From contig NZ_QUKD01000003.1 in assembly GCF_003480915.1 (NCBI RefSeq), positions 429,605 to 493,604 of the forward strand: 64,000 nt of DNA, read 5' to 3'. Of this stretch, positions 44,801 to 53,328 are shown piece by piece. The notes beneath the pieces are model-generated. The model did not search any database. It saw only the letters and a program-made list of their open reading frames with translations, and was not told the origin of the DNA. The stretch is from Parabacteroides sp. TM07-1AC. Its GTDB lineage: Bacteria; Bacteroidota; Bacteroidia; Bacteroidales; Tannerellaceae. Position 1 is the first letter of the stretch, and every line of letters starts with the position of its first letter. The translations under genes and the position numbers were made by a program.

Positions 44801-44867
44801 CCTTACCCTGTTCATCGTTCCTGCCATGTATAGTTTTATTTCAACAGACAGAGCAAAAAAGATATGA
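41838..44867 (+). CDS. RND efflux transporter (AcrB/HAE1-like)
   Basis: 1009 residues, 12 membrane helices and two large periplasmic loops, full length. Proton-relay residues are present: LSVGLVVDDAIVVAENIYVR in TM4 (Asp-Asp) and the Lys in IMLIGLVAKNGILIVEFANQ (TM10). The N-terminus SINRPVLSTVMMLIILLFGM is typical. Members pump hydrophobic drugs, bile acids or dyes out of the cell; for a gut bacterium bile salts are a reasonable guess. The stop overlaps the next gene by 4 bp. Confidence 0.96.
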   Translation: MANISETSINRPVLSTVMMLIILLFGMIGYKFLGVREFPSVDQPIISVNVSYPGANAEVIMNQITEPLEQNINGIPGIRSLSSVSSQGSSRITVEFELSVDMETAANDVRDKVSRAQRYLPRDCDPPTVAKADADATPIMQIGVQSNRRSLMELSEIAELTVKERLQTISNVSGVDIWGQKRYSMRLWLDPIKMAGYGVTPLDVKNAVDAENVELPSGSIEGNTIDLSIRTLGLMHTAKEFDDLIVKEDANNIVRFKDVGRAELAPEDLRSILRKNGEPMVICVIVPQPGANHIEIADEAYNRIEQLKKDLPEDVSIEMIYDNTRFIRASIAEVEETIYVALALVVLIIFLFLRDWRVTLVPCVVIPVSLVGAFFVMYISGFSINVLTMLAVVLSVGLVVDDAIVVAENIYVRIEQGMNPKEAGIEGSKEIFFAVVSTTVTLVSVFLPIVFMEGMTGRLFKEFSIVIAGSVTISSFVALTFTPMLATKLLRRREKKNWLYVKTEPFFEGLNNIYARSLNYFLSHKWWAIPIVVIMFGSIGYFWKTIRSELSPLEDRSSISINMRAQEGATFEFIRDFSDRIATLADSIAPERKFLTNRSSSSNANISVILPDIKERERSQMEIAEKLSAAVRKETQARAFVQQQSTFGGRRGGMPVQYVLQAPSLEKLAEKLPEFMLKVNESPVFQMADVNLKFTKPETRIEIDRDKASSLGVSTRNIAQTLQYALSGQRMGYFYMNGKQYQILGEINRQQRNTPLDLKSIYVRSDNGSMIQLDNLVTLHEDVAPPQLYRYNRFVSATVSSGLNKGYTIGDGLDEMDRIAAETLDGSFRTALSGESKEFRESSSSLMFAMILALLMIYLVLAAQFESFKDPLVVMFTVPLAIAGALIFMSYSGITMNIFSQIGIIMLIGLVAKNGILIVEFANQRQEAGLSMAEAIRSASTQRLRPILMTSVSTILGLVPLVYATGEGAQGRVAMGIAVVGGMLVSTFLTLFIVPAMYSFISTDRAKKI

Positions 44868-46204
44868 AAAAGGTCTTATTCATGATACTGGCTGTTTCTG
44901 CTTCCCTGGGCGTAAAGACACAGGAGATATACAGCCTGAAGCAATGCATCGAAACCGGACTGGAGCGCAACTACTCCATCCGTATCGTACGCAACGAGCA
45001 ACTGATCAGTGACAATAACGCGACACCGGGCAATGCCGGTTACCTGCCGACAGTGGATATGAGCGGCGGGTTCAGCGGCTCGATCAATAACAACCGCAAC
45101 AAATTAGCCGACGGTACGACCGAGAAGCAGAACGGTGTCAATAACGAAACCGGCGACATCGGGCTGAACGTGAACTGGACGGTATTCGACGGTTTCGGTA
45201 TCCAGGCGGAATATGCACGGCTGAAAGAACTTCAACGAATGGGCGAACTGAACACGCGCCTGACGATAGAGGATTTCGTAGCCACGCTCTCGGGCGAATA
45301 TTACAACCTGATCCGCCAACATATCCGTTTACGTAACCTGCGTTCATCCCTCGACCTTTCCCGCGAGCGTGTCCGTATTGCGGAAGAGCGTTATCACATC
45401 GGTTCGGGCTCGCGCATGGACCTGCAGCAGGCACAGGTGGACTTCAACGCCGACAGTTCCAATGTGCTGAACCAGCTGGAGGTGGTACATACTTCCCGCA
45501 TCCGCTTGAACGAGCTGATGGCACTCGATAATATAGACGAGCAGATCGCCCTGAAAGATTCGGTGATACGCCCGAACATCTTCCTCGACGAAGTGGACCT
45601 GTGGCAAAGCACGCTGGCTTCGAATGCCTCCCTGCTGATCGCCCAAAAGAACCAGACGCTAACCGAATTGGAATATAAAAAGGTGAAGAGCCGCGACTAC
45701 CCGTATGTCAAGCTGAATGCGGGCTACGGTTATACCGCAAACTGGTACGAGGTGGGTGCCACCGACCTGCAGCAACGCCTGGGACTGAACTATGGCCTGA
45801 CGGTAGGTCTGAACCTGTTCGACGGTCTGAACCGTCGCCGCGAACGTCGTAATGCACGTATCCAGATAGAAAACAGCCAGCTGAAGAAACAGGAGCTGGA
45901 ATTGGGCCTGCGTGCCGACATGAGTAATCTGTGGATGGCTTACCAGAATAATCTGGGTCTGTGGAATCTGGAGAAAGAGAATGTCGTTGTGGCTTTGGAA
46001 AACCATCGCATCGCAATCGACCGCTATAAACTGGGTGAGTTATCCGGCATCGAGCTTCGTGAAGCCCAGATAAGCCTGCTGGAAGCCGAAGAGCGGCAGT
46101 CCATATCAGAATATTCGACAAAGCTATGCGAAATATCCCTCCTGCAACTAAGCGGTCAGATTTTGACCTATGTAGCTCCGGAACCGGAGAAAGCTAGTTT
46201 TTAA
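44864..46204 (+). CDS. Outer-membrane efflux channel (TolC/OEP family)
   Basis: 446 residues with a short signal peptide (MKKVLFMILAVSASLGVKTQ). The two OEP repeats are visible: first LKQCIETGLERNYSIRIVRN to residue ~220, second from ~225 with QKNQTLTELEYKKVKSRDYP. Each ends in long coiled helices. It forms the trimeric tunnel of the efflux pump. It overlaps the pump gene by ATGA and ends only 12 bp before the XylR-type regulator. Confidence 0.94.
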   Translation: MKKVLFMILAVSASLGVKTQEIYSLKQCIETGLERNYSIRIVRNEQLISDNNATPGNAGYLPTVDMSGGFSGSINNNRNKLADGTTEKQNGVNNETGDIGLNVNWTVFDGFGIQAEYARLKELQRMGELNTRLTIEDFVATLSGEYYNLIRQHIRLRNLRSSLDLSRERVRIAEERYHIGSGSRMDLQQAQVDFNADSSNVLNQLEVVHTSRIRLNELMALDNIDEQIALKDSVIRPNIFLDEVDLWQSTLASNASLLIAQKNQTLTELEYKKVKSRDYPYVKLNAGYGYTANWYEVGATDLQQRLGLNYGLTVGLNLFDGLNRRRERRNARIQIENSQLKKQELELGLRADMSNLWMAYQNNLGLWNLEKENVVVALENHRIAIDRYKLGELSGIELREAQISLLEAEERQSISEYSTKLCEISLLQLSGQILTYVAPEPEKASF

Positions 46205-46216
46205 AAACACCACAAT

Positions 46217-47380
46217 ATGATAAAAATACTTCTGTTAACCGATTTTTCCAGTGGCTACAGCCGGTCGCTTCTGGAAAATGTCGTTAGATATGCAAGGGAA
46301 GTCGGTCCATGGGCCTTTTATCGAATGCCCTTGTATTTCCGGGAACTTTATGGCGACGAAGGAGTTGTGGAATGGGCGAAAAAATGGGGAGCGGACGCAA
46401 TCATCGCCCAGTTCTCGGATATAGACCTATCTGTTTTAAACCAGTTAAATATACCGATCATCGTTCAAAATTACAAAGAACGAAGCTCCGGTATTTCCAA
46501 TCTGACGGGTGACTATTTCGGGACAGGTGTCATCGCTGCTAATTTTTTCCTGCATAAAGGCTATAAGTCATTTGCTTACTATGGTCTGACAGATACAGTG
46601 TGGGGACGTGAACGTGGCGAAGGCTTCAAAAAGATCGTCAGCAACAAGGGGTATGAGGTTTATGAATTTAATAACCGGAAACGGGTACCCAGTGAAAAAT
46701 GGAGTTTTGATGTCGAACAAGTAAGCAGATGGTTACTAAGCCTACCTAAGCCGATAGCCCTTTTTGCCTGTGACGACTATTATGCCCTACAAATCACCGA
46801 AGTCTGCAAGATGTATGATATCAGCATTCCCGAAGAAATCGCAGTGTTGGGTGTAGACAATGATAAATTATTATGTAATATCTCCGATCCTCAACTATCG
46901 TCCATTGAACTGGATATAGAAAATGGCGGTTATGAAGCAGGAAAACTACTTCATCAGTTTATAGAAAAGAAGATCATTGCACCGGTCGATATTATAATAA
47001 AACCTGTACGGATCGTCCCCCGTGCCTCTACGGAACGTTTTGCCGTATCCGACAGACATATAGAACAACTACTGCAATACATCGACAATAATTATCAGAA
47101 TCCTTTATCAGTCGATGAACTGACTCAAATAATACCTTTCTCAAGACGAGTGTTGGAAAAGAAATTTAAACGAGAAACCGGAACGTCCGTATACCAATAC
47201 CTTCTGGATCTCCGCATAGAGAAATTCGCCGACCTGCTGATCACTACCGACCTGCCGCTGATCGAGGCTGCAACCCGGTCAGGCTTCACTGACTACAAAA
47301 ATATTTCCCGTATCTTTACCAAAGCAAAAGAAATGACTCCTCTCCAATATCGGAAACGATTCACCCCTAAAAACAAATAA
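46217..47380 (+). CDS. XylR-type regulator (LacI-like sensor + AraC HTH)
   Basis: 387 residues. The N-terminal ~265 form a periplasmic-binding-protein-like sensor (ILLLTDFSSGYSRSLLENVV; CDDYYALQITEVCKMYDISI; VLGVDNDKLLCNISDPQLSS). Residues ~275-385 are an AraC-type double HTH: HIEQLLQYIDNNYQNPLSVD, ATRSGFTDYKNISRIFTKAK, EMTPLQYRKRF. This architecture is that of XylR, an activator responding to a sugar in the cytoplasm. Its position at the head of the amino-sugar locus, and a repeated motif before nagA and the next gene (47415, 48725), suggest it controls them. Confidence 0.9.
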   Translation: MIKILLLTDFSSGYSRSLLENVVRYAREVGPWAFYRMPLYFRELYGDEGVVEWAKKWGADAIIAQFSDIDLSVLNQLNIPIIVQNYKERSSGISNLTGDYFGTGVIAANFFLHKGYKSFAYYGLTDTVWGRERGEGFKKIVSNKGYEVYEFNNRKRVPSEKWSFDVEQVSRWLLSLPKPIALFACDDYYALQITEVCKMYDISIPEEIAVLGVDNDKLLCNISDPQLSSIELDIENGGYEAGKLLHQFIEKKIIAPVDIIIKPVRIVPRASTERFAVSDRHIEQLLQYIDNNYQNPLSVDELTQIIPFSRRVLEKKFKRETGTSVYQYLLDLRIEKFADLLITTDLPLIEAATRSGFTDYKNISRIFTKAKEMTPLQYRKRFTPKNK

Positions 47381-47414
47381 AACAAAGTCGACCCTTTATG
47401 AAGAAGCGTTCGTT

Positions 47415-47442
47415 TTTTGAGGTTTTTATTTCGCAATCGGTA
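47415..47442 (+). promoter_or_regulatory. Candidate operator for the XylR-type regulator, site 1 (nagA)
   Basis: TTTTGAGG then TTTCG-CAAtcGGTA, resembling the site at 48725-48754. It ends 60 bp before the nagA ATG and about 24 bp before a -7-like TTACTTTG. Confidence 0.4.
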
Positions 47443-47502
47443 CCATGTGAGCTTATTTTTTATGCTTACTTTGTGTTGTTTGAACATTAAAACAGCACTA
47501 TT

Positions 47503-48720
47503 ATGAATGCAATATCATCATCAAACAGTAGAAAAGAGGTTAAGACAATCATCACTAACGGGAAATTGATCCTTTCGAGCGGAATCCTCGATAATGGTTA
47601 TATCATTATCGAAAACGGTAAAATAACCGATATAGGGCAAGGTCAACCTCCATATAACGAGGCTAGTGAAGTCATCGATGCCAAACAACAGTATGTTTCC
47701 CCCGGTTTTATCGATCTGCACACCCACGGAGCCGGAGGCGCTGACTTTATGGACGGAACAGTAGAAGCTTATCTGACTGTGGCTAACACACATGCACGTT
47801 ACGGTACAACCGCTTTATTACCCACTACACTGACTTGCCCCGATGAAGAGCTTTTTCATACGTTTGAAGTCTTCCGTGAAGCACGGAAACAGAATAAAAC
47901 CGGAGCAAAGTTCCTGGGTCTCCATCTGGAAGGACCTTATTTTTCTTATAACCAGCGGGGAGCACAAGATCCGGCAAACCTAAAAACTCCAACACCGGAA
48001 CATTATACCAAGATATTGAATGCCACAGACGAGATTGTACGCTGGAGCATAGCTCCGGAACTGGACGGTGCTATGGAATTAGGTCAATTACTCTGTGAGA
48101 AACAAATAATTCCTTCCGTCGGGCATACAGACGCAATCTGTGAGGAAGTGATGGAAGCTCATAAATCCGGGTATTCCCTGATGACCCATCTTTATTCAGG
48201 AATGCAAACCGTTACCCGTCGTAACGCCCTCCGCTATGCAGGAGCCGTAGAAGCCGCATTCCTGATAGACGACATGGATGTCGAGATCATTGCAGACGGT
48301 ATCCACCTTCCTAAAAGCCTGCTTCAACTCATTCACAAATTCAAAGGAACCGACAGGATCGCCCTGATAACTGATTCCATGCGCGGAGCAGGAATGCCTG
48401 AAGGTCAATACAAGCTGGGAAGCCTGAAAGAAGGACAAACCGTAATAGTAGAAGACGGCGTTGCCAAACTTCCTGACAGGAGTGCTTTCGCAGGCAGTGT
48501 AGCAACAGCCGACCGCCTTATCCGGACGATGGTGCAGCTTGCCGGAATCCCCTTAACGGATGCTGTAAAAATGATGACAGCCACGCCCGCCCGTATCCTG
48601 CATATGGATGACAGAATGGGTTCCCTTGAGACAGGAAAAGAGGCAGATATCCTGTTGTTCGACGATCAGATAAAGATAACACGCACTCTCATAAACGGAA
48701 ATACAGTTTATCAAATTTGA
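47503..48720 (+). CDS. nagA: N-acetylglucosamine-6-phosphate deacetylase
   Basis: 405 residues. Amidohydrolase-fold motifs include PGFIDLHTHGAGGADFMDGT (metal/His near residue 72) and LHLEGPYFSYNQRGAQDP (Glu ligand near 146). SVGHTDAICEEVMEAHKSGY and ALITDSMRGAGMPEGQYKLG carry the second His and the catalytic Asp. It removes acetate from GlcNAc-6-P in the cytoplasm, giving GlcN-6-P for NagB, encoded three genes later. The motif shared with the next promoter suggests joint control by the regulator upstream. Confidence 0.95.
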   Translation: MNAISSSNSRKEVKTIITNGKLILSSGILDNGYIIIENGKITDIGQGQPPYNEASEVIDAKQQYVSPGFIDLHTHGAGGADFMDGTVEAYLTVANTHARYGTTALLPTTLTCPDEELFHTFEVFREARKQNKTGAKFLGLHLEGPYFSYNQRGAQDPANLKTPTPEHYTKILNATDEIVRWSIAPELDGAMELGQLLCEKQIIPSVGHTDAICEEVMEAHKSGYSLMTHLYSGMQTVTRRNALRYAGAVEAAFLIDDMDVEIIADGIHLPKSLLQLIHKFKGTDRIALITDSMRGAGMPEGQYKLGSLKEGQTVIVEDGVAKLPDRSAFAGSVATADRLIRTMVQLAGIPLTDAVKMMTATPARILHMDDRMGSLETGKEADILLFDDQIKITRTLINGNTVYQI

Positions 48721-48724
48721 CGTA

Positions 48725-48754
48725 TTTTGAGGATTCTGTTTCGGCAAGTGGGTA
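48725..48754 (+). promoter_or_regulatory. Candidate operator for the XylR-type regulator, site 2 (oxidoreductase operon)
   Basis: TTTTGAGG, six variable bases, TTTCGGCAAGTGGGTA. Same order and near-equal spacing as site 1; it ends 59 bp before the ATG and 21 bp before the -7 box TAAATTTG. Confidence 0.42.
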
Positions 48755-48775
48755 AAAATGAATAATTCATCTCCC

Positions 48776-48783
48776 TAAATTTG
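48776..48783 (+). promoter_or_regulatory. -7 promoter box of the second amino-sugar transcription unit
   Basis: TAAATTTG fits TAnnTTTG, 30 bp before ATG 48814. No TTTG at -33; the candidate operator occupies the region just upstream, consistent with activator-dependent transcription. Confidence 0.5.
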
Positions 48784-48813
48784 TCATATTGAGATTTACT
48801 AAAATTAAGCAAT

Positions 48814-50154
48814 ATGACAACAAGACGCAATTTCATAAAAAGAGCAGTAACCGGAACAGCTATGCTATCATTCGGTGGCGTGTTGCCGGAATTCAGTGCG
48901 AAAAGCTATGCGAACATAGTAGGAGCGAACGACCGGATTCAGATAGGATGTATAGGAGTGAATTCCCGTGGAGCCGCTTTGGCAAGGAATTTTGCCAAAC
49001 AGGAGAACTGCATCATAAAACACATTTGCGATGTCGACTCCAGAGCTTTAAACAAATGTATTGCAGAAGTTTCCAAAATCAGCAATACAACTCCGAAAGG
49101 ATATAAGGATTTACGTCTGTTGCTTGAAAAGAAAGATCTGGATGCAGTAGTGATAGCCACTCCCGACCACTGGCATGCTCCGGCAGCCTTACTGGCGATG
49201 AAGGCAGACAAGCACGTTTATCTTGAAAAACCATGTAGCCATTCACCGGAAGAAGGCGAAATACTGGTTCGTGCAGCACAAAAATACAATAAGGTAGTCC
49301 AAATGGGAAACCAGCGCCGTTCATGGCCTAATGTTGTGGAAGCTATCAACGAGATTAAAGCAGGAACCATAGGAAATGTCTTTTTCGGAAAATCATGGTA
49401 CACGAACAACCGGGCACCCATCGGAACCGGGAAAAAAGCCTCCGTCCCTGACTGGCTTGACTGGGAGCTATGGCAAGGACCTGCTCCACGTACCGCTTAC
49501 AAAGATAATGTCATCCATTATAACTGGCACTGGTTCTGGCAATGGGGTACCGGAGAAGCTCTGAATAACGGCACACACATGATCGATCTGTTACGGTGGG
49601 GCATGGAACTCGATTATCCGACTAACGTACAATCGACCGGAGGACGTTACTATTACCAGGATGACTGGGAAGCACCCGATACACAGGTTATCAACCTGGA
49701 CTTTGGCGGAAAGAAATCAATGATATGGGAGGGGCATTCCTGTAATTCTTTCAAAATAGAGGGGAACTCAGTCGGTGCACTTTTCTACGGGGAAAAAGCC
49801 AATCTATTGATAGGAGGCGGAAACCATTATAAAATCATGGATCATAAAAACCAGGTTCTCCGCGAAGTAGAAAGTAAAATACAGACTGACCCACGTAACC
49901 GAATGGATCCGGCACAGCAACTGGATGCCATCCATATCCAGAACTTTTTTAATGCGATCAAAAAAGGAGAGCAACTTAATGCCGGGATAGAATCCGGACA
50001 TATAAGCACGCTTCTCGTACAACTGGGAAACATCGCCCAACGTTCAGGAGAAAGACTGGAAACCGATCCTGAAAACGGGCATATCAAAAACAAGCTGATA
50101 GCAGATAAATACTGGTCGAGAAACTATCAGGAAGGCTGGGAAATGAAATTATAA
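48814..50154 (+). CDS. Exported Gfo/Idh/MocA-family oxidoreductase (Tat signal), no. 1
   Basis: 446 residues. The N-terminus TTRRNFIKRAVTGTAMLSFG is a Tat-type signal. The Rossmann domain reads IQIGCIGVNSRGAALARNFA (GxxxxG variant) and CDVDSRALNK, followed by VIATPDHWHAPAALLAMKAD and the EKP motif (HVYLEKPCSHSPEE). The C-terminal sugar-binding domain includes WHWFWQWGTGEALNNGTHMI. Tat export means it leaves the cytoplasm folded with NAD(P) bound. Similar exported proteins include GH109 enzymes and glycoside 3-oxidoreductases; which this is cannot be read from sequence. Confidence 0.88.
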   Translation: MTTRRNFIKRAVTGTAMLSFGGVLPEFSAKSYANIVGANDRIQIGCIGVNSRGAALARNFAKQENCIIKHICDVDSRALNKCIAEVSKISNTTPKGYKDLRLLLEKKDLDAVVIATPDHWHAPAALLAMKADKHVYLEKPCSHSPEEGEILVRAAQKYNKVVQMGNQRRSWPNVVEAINEIKAGTIGNVFFGKSWYTNNRAPIGTGKKASVPDWLDWELWQGPAPRTAYKDNVIHYNWHWFWQWGTGEALNNGTHMIDLLRWGMELDYPTNVQSTGGRYYYQDDWEAPDTQVINLDFGGKKSMIWEGHSCNSFKIEGNSVGALFYGEKANLLIGGGNHYKIMDHKNQVLREVESKIQTDPRNRMDPAQQLDAIHIQNFFNAIKKGEQLNAGIESGHISTLLVQLGNIAQRSGERLETDPENGHIKNKLIADKYWSRNYQEGWEMKL

Positions 50155-50165
50155 ATACAGTTTAT

Positions 50166-51482
50166 ATGTCAGAGAACAATCACACAACAGAAAAGCAAAA
50201 TGTCATAATCGGAATCGCCATCATCGGTGTCGTATTCTTTATTATCGGCTTTGTATCATGGGTCAATTCTATATTGATTCCTTATTTCAGGATAGCTTGT
50301 GAATTAACGAACTACCAATCGTATTTTGTTACGTTCGCCTTCTATATAGCCTATCTGGTCATGTCGGTCCCAGTAGCCTATTTACTGAAAAAAACCGGTT
50401 ATAAAAAAGGAATGATGTACGGATTCTTCTGCCTGGCAGCAGGCGCATTGCTTTTTATTCCGGCAGCATTGAACAGGACTTACTGGATTTTTCTAACCGG
50501 TCTGTTTACTATGGGAACCGGATTGTCGGTCCTTCAGGCGGCAGCCAATCCTTATATCACTATTATAGGTCCCATTGAAACAGCTGCCCGTCGTATCAGC
50601 ATAATGGGGGTATGTAACAAATTCGCCGGTATAGTCTCTCCTATCATATTTGCAGCAGTCGTACTAGGCAAAAGCCAGGATATCCTGGAATCCGTAGAAT
50701 CAGGACTGTTGAGCGGGATAGCCAAGGAGGCAGCCCTCAATGAACTGATACGTGGAGTCATACTTCCCTACAGCATACTCAGTCTCTTACTCCTGTTTAT
50801 CGGTCTATTCATCTATAAATCGAAACTACCCGATATCAACCCGGAAGAAGAGAATGAAGAGTTGGCGACCGCCAACTGCAATAAGACCTCTGTTTTCCAG
50901 TTTCCTTATCTGATACTTGGAGTATTGGCATTATTCCTACATGTCGGAACACAAGTCGTAGCCATAGATACGATCATCAGCTATGCAGGTTCCATGGGAG
51001 TCGGCCTGCTGGATGCCAAGTTCTTCCCATCCTACACACTCGGAGCAACTATATTGGGTTACCTGTTGGGAATAGTTTTGATCCCCAGATATATTTCACA
51101 AAAAAATGCATTGATAGTCTGTACAGTATTAGGATTGCTCCTCTCTTTTGGAGTTATTTTCGCTCATACGAACATTTCCTTGTTAGGTCATAATGCTGGT
51201 TTATCCATTTGGTTCCTGGCTTCCCTGGGACTCCCCAACTCACTGATTTATGCAGGTATATGGCCTCATGCTATACGTAATCTGGGACGTTTCACCAAAA
51301 TAGGTTCATCCATGTTGGTCATGGCCCTCTGCGGGAATGCGATCCTTCCGCTTGTCTATGGCAAACTGGCAGATACAACATCCCTGCAAACCGGCTACTG
51401 GGTATTAATACCTTGCTATATATATCTGATCTGGTACGCCGTCTTCGGATACCGCATTATGAACTGGTCATTAAAGAAATAA
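50166..51482 (+). CDS. FHS-family sugar MFS transporter (NagP/GluP-like)
   Basis: 438 residues with 12 membrane helices. The family motifs are IGFVSWVNSILIPYFRIACE near the first helix and GLSVLQAAANPYITIIGP in helix 4-5, both typical of fucose/glucose/galactose:H+ symporters. Its place between nagA and nagB points to uptake of GlcNAc or a GlcNAc-derived sugar across the inner membrane. No sugar kinase is present in the locus, so phosphorylation of imported GlcNAc must use a kinase encoded elsewhere. Confidence 0.9.
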   Translation: MSENNHTTEKQNVIIGIAIIGVVFFIIGFVSWVNSILIPYFRIACELTNYQSYFVTFAFYIAYLVMSVPVAYLLKKTGYKKGMMYGFFCLAAGALLFIPAALNRTYWIFLTGLFTMGTGLSVLQAAANPYITIIGPIETAARRISIMGVCNKFAGIVSPIIFAAVVLGKSQDILESVESGLLSGIAKEAALNELIRGVILPYSILSLLLLFIGLFIYKSKLPDINPEEENEELATANCNKTSVFQFPYLILGVLALFLHVGTQVVAIDTIISYAGSMGVGLLDAKFFPSYTLGATILGYLLGIVLIPRYISQKNALIVCTVLGLLLSFGVIFAHTNISLLGHNAGLSIWFLASLGLPNSLIYAGIWPHAIRNLGRFTKIGSSMLVMALCGNAILPLVYGKLADTTSLQTGYWVLIPCYIYLIWYAVFGYRIMNWSLKK

Positions 51483-51499
51483 ATAAAAACAAAAGTAAA

Positions 51500-52291
51500 A
51501 TGATACACTTTAAAAACAACAAGCTTACTGTACAGGTATTCACTGACAGGCAATCTATGGGAACGAACGCTGCATCGGATGTCGCACAAACGATCCGTGA
51601 GTTATTACGAAACAAAGACGAAATCAATATGATCTTTGCAGCCGCTCCTTCCCAAAATGATTTCCTGGCAGAACTTATTGCCGACAGCACGATCGAATGG
51701 AACCGGATCAATGCCTTTCATATGGATGAATATATCGGCTTAGAGCCGGATGCCCCGCAAGGATTCGGAAATTTCCTGGGAGAACATATATTCAGAAAAG
51801 TTGACTTCAAACAGGTCTACTACATACAAATGACAAAAGACCATTTCGAACAGGAATGCGAGCGCTATACCCGGTTACTTTCCGAAAGAACAATCGATAT
51901 TATCTGCATGGGAATAGGCGAGAACGGACATATCGCTTTCAACGATCCCCATGTAGCCGATTTCAACGACAAAGCCTGGATGAAAGTGGTCGACCTTGCT
52001 CCTCAATGCAGGCTACAACAAGTGCACGACGGCTGTTTTCCATCACTTAACGAAGTTCCTCATCAGGCATTCACGCTCACCATCCCTGTCCTGATGTCGG
52101 CTACATATACTTTTTGCATAGTCCCGGCTACAACAAAGGCACAGGCTATCTACAACACACTGTACGCTCCGATAAGTGAAAAATATCCATCTACGATTTT
52201 ACGCAATAAAGAAAATGCCCGGCTATATCTGGATATGGACAGCGCATCCCTTTTACCAGAGAAATACAGGATAATAAATAATAACTCCTAA
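51500..52291 (+). CDS. nagB: Glucosamine-6-phosphate deaminase
   Basis: 263 residues from the ATG at 51500; the upstream extension only re-reads the previous gene. Family motifs are FAAAPSQNDFLAELI, NAFHMDEYIGL (catalytic Asp region near 72) and IICMGIGENGHIAFNDPHVA (active-site Asp/His). It converts GlcN-6-P to fructose-6-P and ammonia. The sequence is somewhat diverged from the classic NagB (SQNDFL in place of the usual GSTP-like loop), so a closely related sugar-phosphate deaminase or isomerase is the alternative. Confidence 0.9.
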   Translation: MIHFKNNKLTVQVFTDRQSMGTNAASDVAQTIRELLRNKDEINMIFAAAPSQNDFLAELIADSTIEWNRINAFHMDEYIGLEPDAPQGFGNFLGEHIFRKVDFKQVYYIQMTKDHFEQECERYTRLLSERTIDIICMGIGENGHIAFNDPHVADFNDKAWMKVVDLAPQCRLQQVHDGCFPSLNEVPHQAFTLTIPVLMSATYTFCIVPATTKAQAIYNTLYAPISEKYPSTILRNKENARLYLDMDSASLLPEKYRIINNNS

Positions 52292-52302
52292 AAGATAATC
52301 CT

Positions 52303-53298
52303 ATGAAACGAAATGTACTATTACTACTTGTTTTCCAATTGCTCACAGCTTTCGGACTCCAGGCACAGGAGACTATCAGGCTGGGCATTATCGGGTTAGA
52401 CACCTCCCACTCCGAGGCTTTTATTAAGTTGATCAACGGAGAGAACCAGGCACCCGATTACGTCGGTTTTAAGATAGTAGCCGCTTATCCCTACGGATCG
52501 CAAACGATCGAATCCAGCTACAACCGCATACCTAAATATACGGAGACAGCTAAAAGTCATGGAATACAAATAACCTCATCCATAGCAGAACTACTAAAAC
52601 AGGTAGACTGTGTCTTACTGGAAACAAACGACGGGACCTTACATCCCGAACAGGCAACAGAAGTCATAAAAAGCGGTAAATCGTTGTTCATAGACAAGCC
52701 TGTAGCCGCCCGTCTTTCCGATGTTCTGGCAATCTACAAACTGGCGGAAGAAAAACAAGTGCCCATATTCTCCTCTTCGGCACTACGTTTCTCTCCACGA
52801 AATTCAGAACTGAGAAACGGAAACGGCCCGGAAGGAAAGGTTGTCGGAGCAGACTGCTATTCACCCTGTACAAACGAACCTTCACATGCGGGATTCTTTT
52901 GGTACGGGATCCATGGAGTAGAAATATTATACACCCTGATGGGAGCAGGATGCCAATCCGTCACATGTACTTCCAATGAAGGTTCCGATGTCGCTGTAGG
53001 TGTTTGGGAAGATGGTCGCATAGGGACTTTTCGAGGACTAAGGAACAGTTCTCATTCCTATGGCGGTACGGTCATTTGTGAAAAGAAAGTTGTTCCTGCC
53101 GGAGGATACGAAGGGTATGAAGGACTATTAAAATCGATCCTCACATTTTTCCGGACAGGCAAAGCCCCCGTCAGCCCGTCAGAAACGATAGAGATATACA
53201 CATTCATGGAAACAGCCAATGAAAGTATACGGCAAGGCGGCAAACCGGTAAATACAAAAGATATTTATAATAAAGCATTATCCCTGGTGAAAAATTAG
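52303..53298 (+). CDS. Exported Gfo/Idh/MocA-like protein with atypical Rossmann motif, no. 2
   Basis: 331 residues. Sec-type signal peptide (MKRNVLLLLVFQLLTAFGLQ, cut near AQA/AQE). The expected dinucleotide-binding glycine loop is replaced by LGIIGLDTSHSEAFIKLING. The EKP motif appears as LFIDKPVAARLSDV, followed by a domain with HAGFFWYGIHGVEILYTLMG. Because Sec substrates are exported unfolded and the glycine loop is unusual, NAD use in the periplasm is doubtful. It may be a redox-independent enzyme or a binding protein derived from the family. Confidence 0.82.
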   Translation: MKRNVLLLLVFQLLTAFGLQAQETIRLGIIGLDTSHSEAFIKLINGENQAPDYVGFKIVAAYPYGSQTIESSYNRIPKYTETAKSHGIQITSSIAELLKQVDCVLLETNDGTLHPEQATEVIKSGKSLFIDKPVAARLSDVLAIYKLAEEKQVPIFSSSALRFSPRNSELRNGNGPEGKVVGADCYSPCTNEPSHAGFFWYGIHGVEILYTLMGAGCQSVTCTSNEGSDVAVGVWEDGRIGTFRGLRNSSHSYGGTVICEKKVVPAGGYEGYEGLLKSILTFFRTGKAPVSPSETIEIYTFMETANESIRQGGKPVNTKDIYNKALSLVKN

Positions 53299-53328
53299 GA
53301 AGTTTATTAATCTTAAAAGTACGATGGT

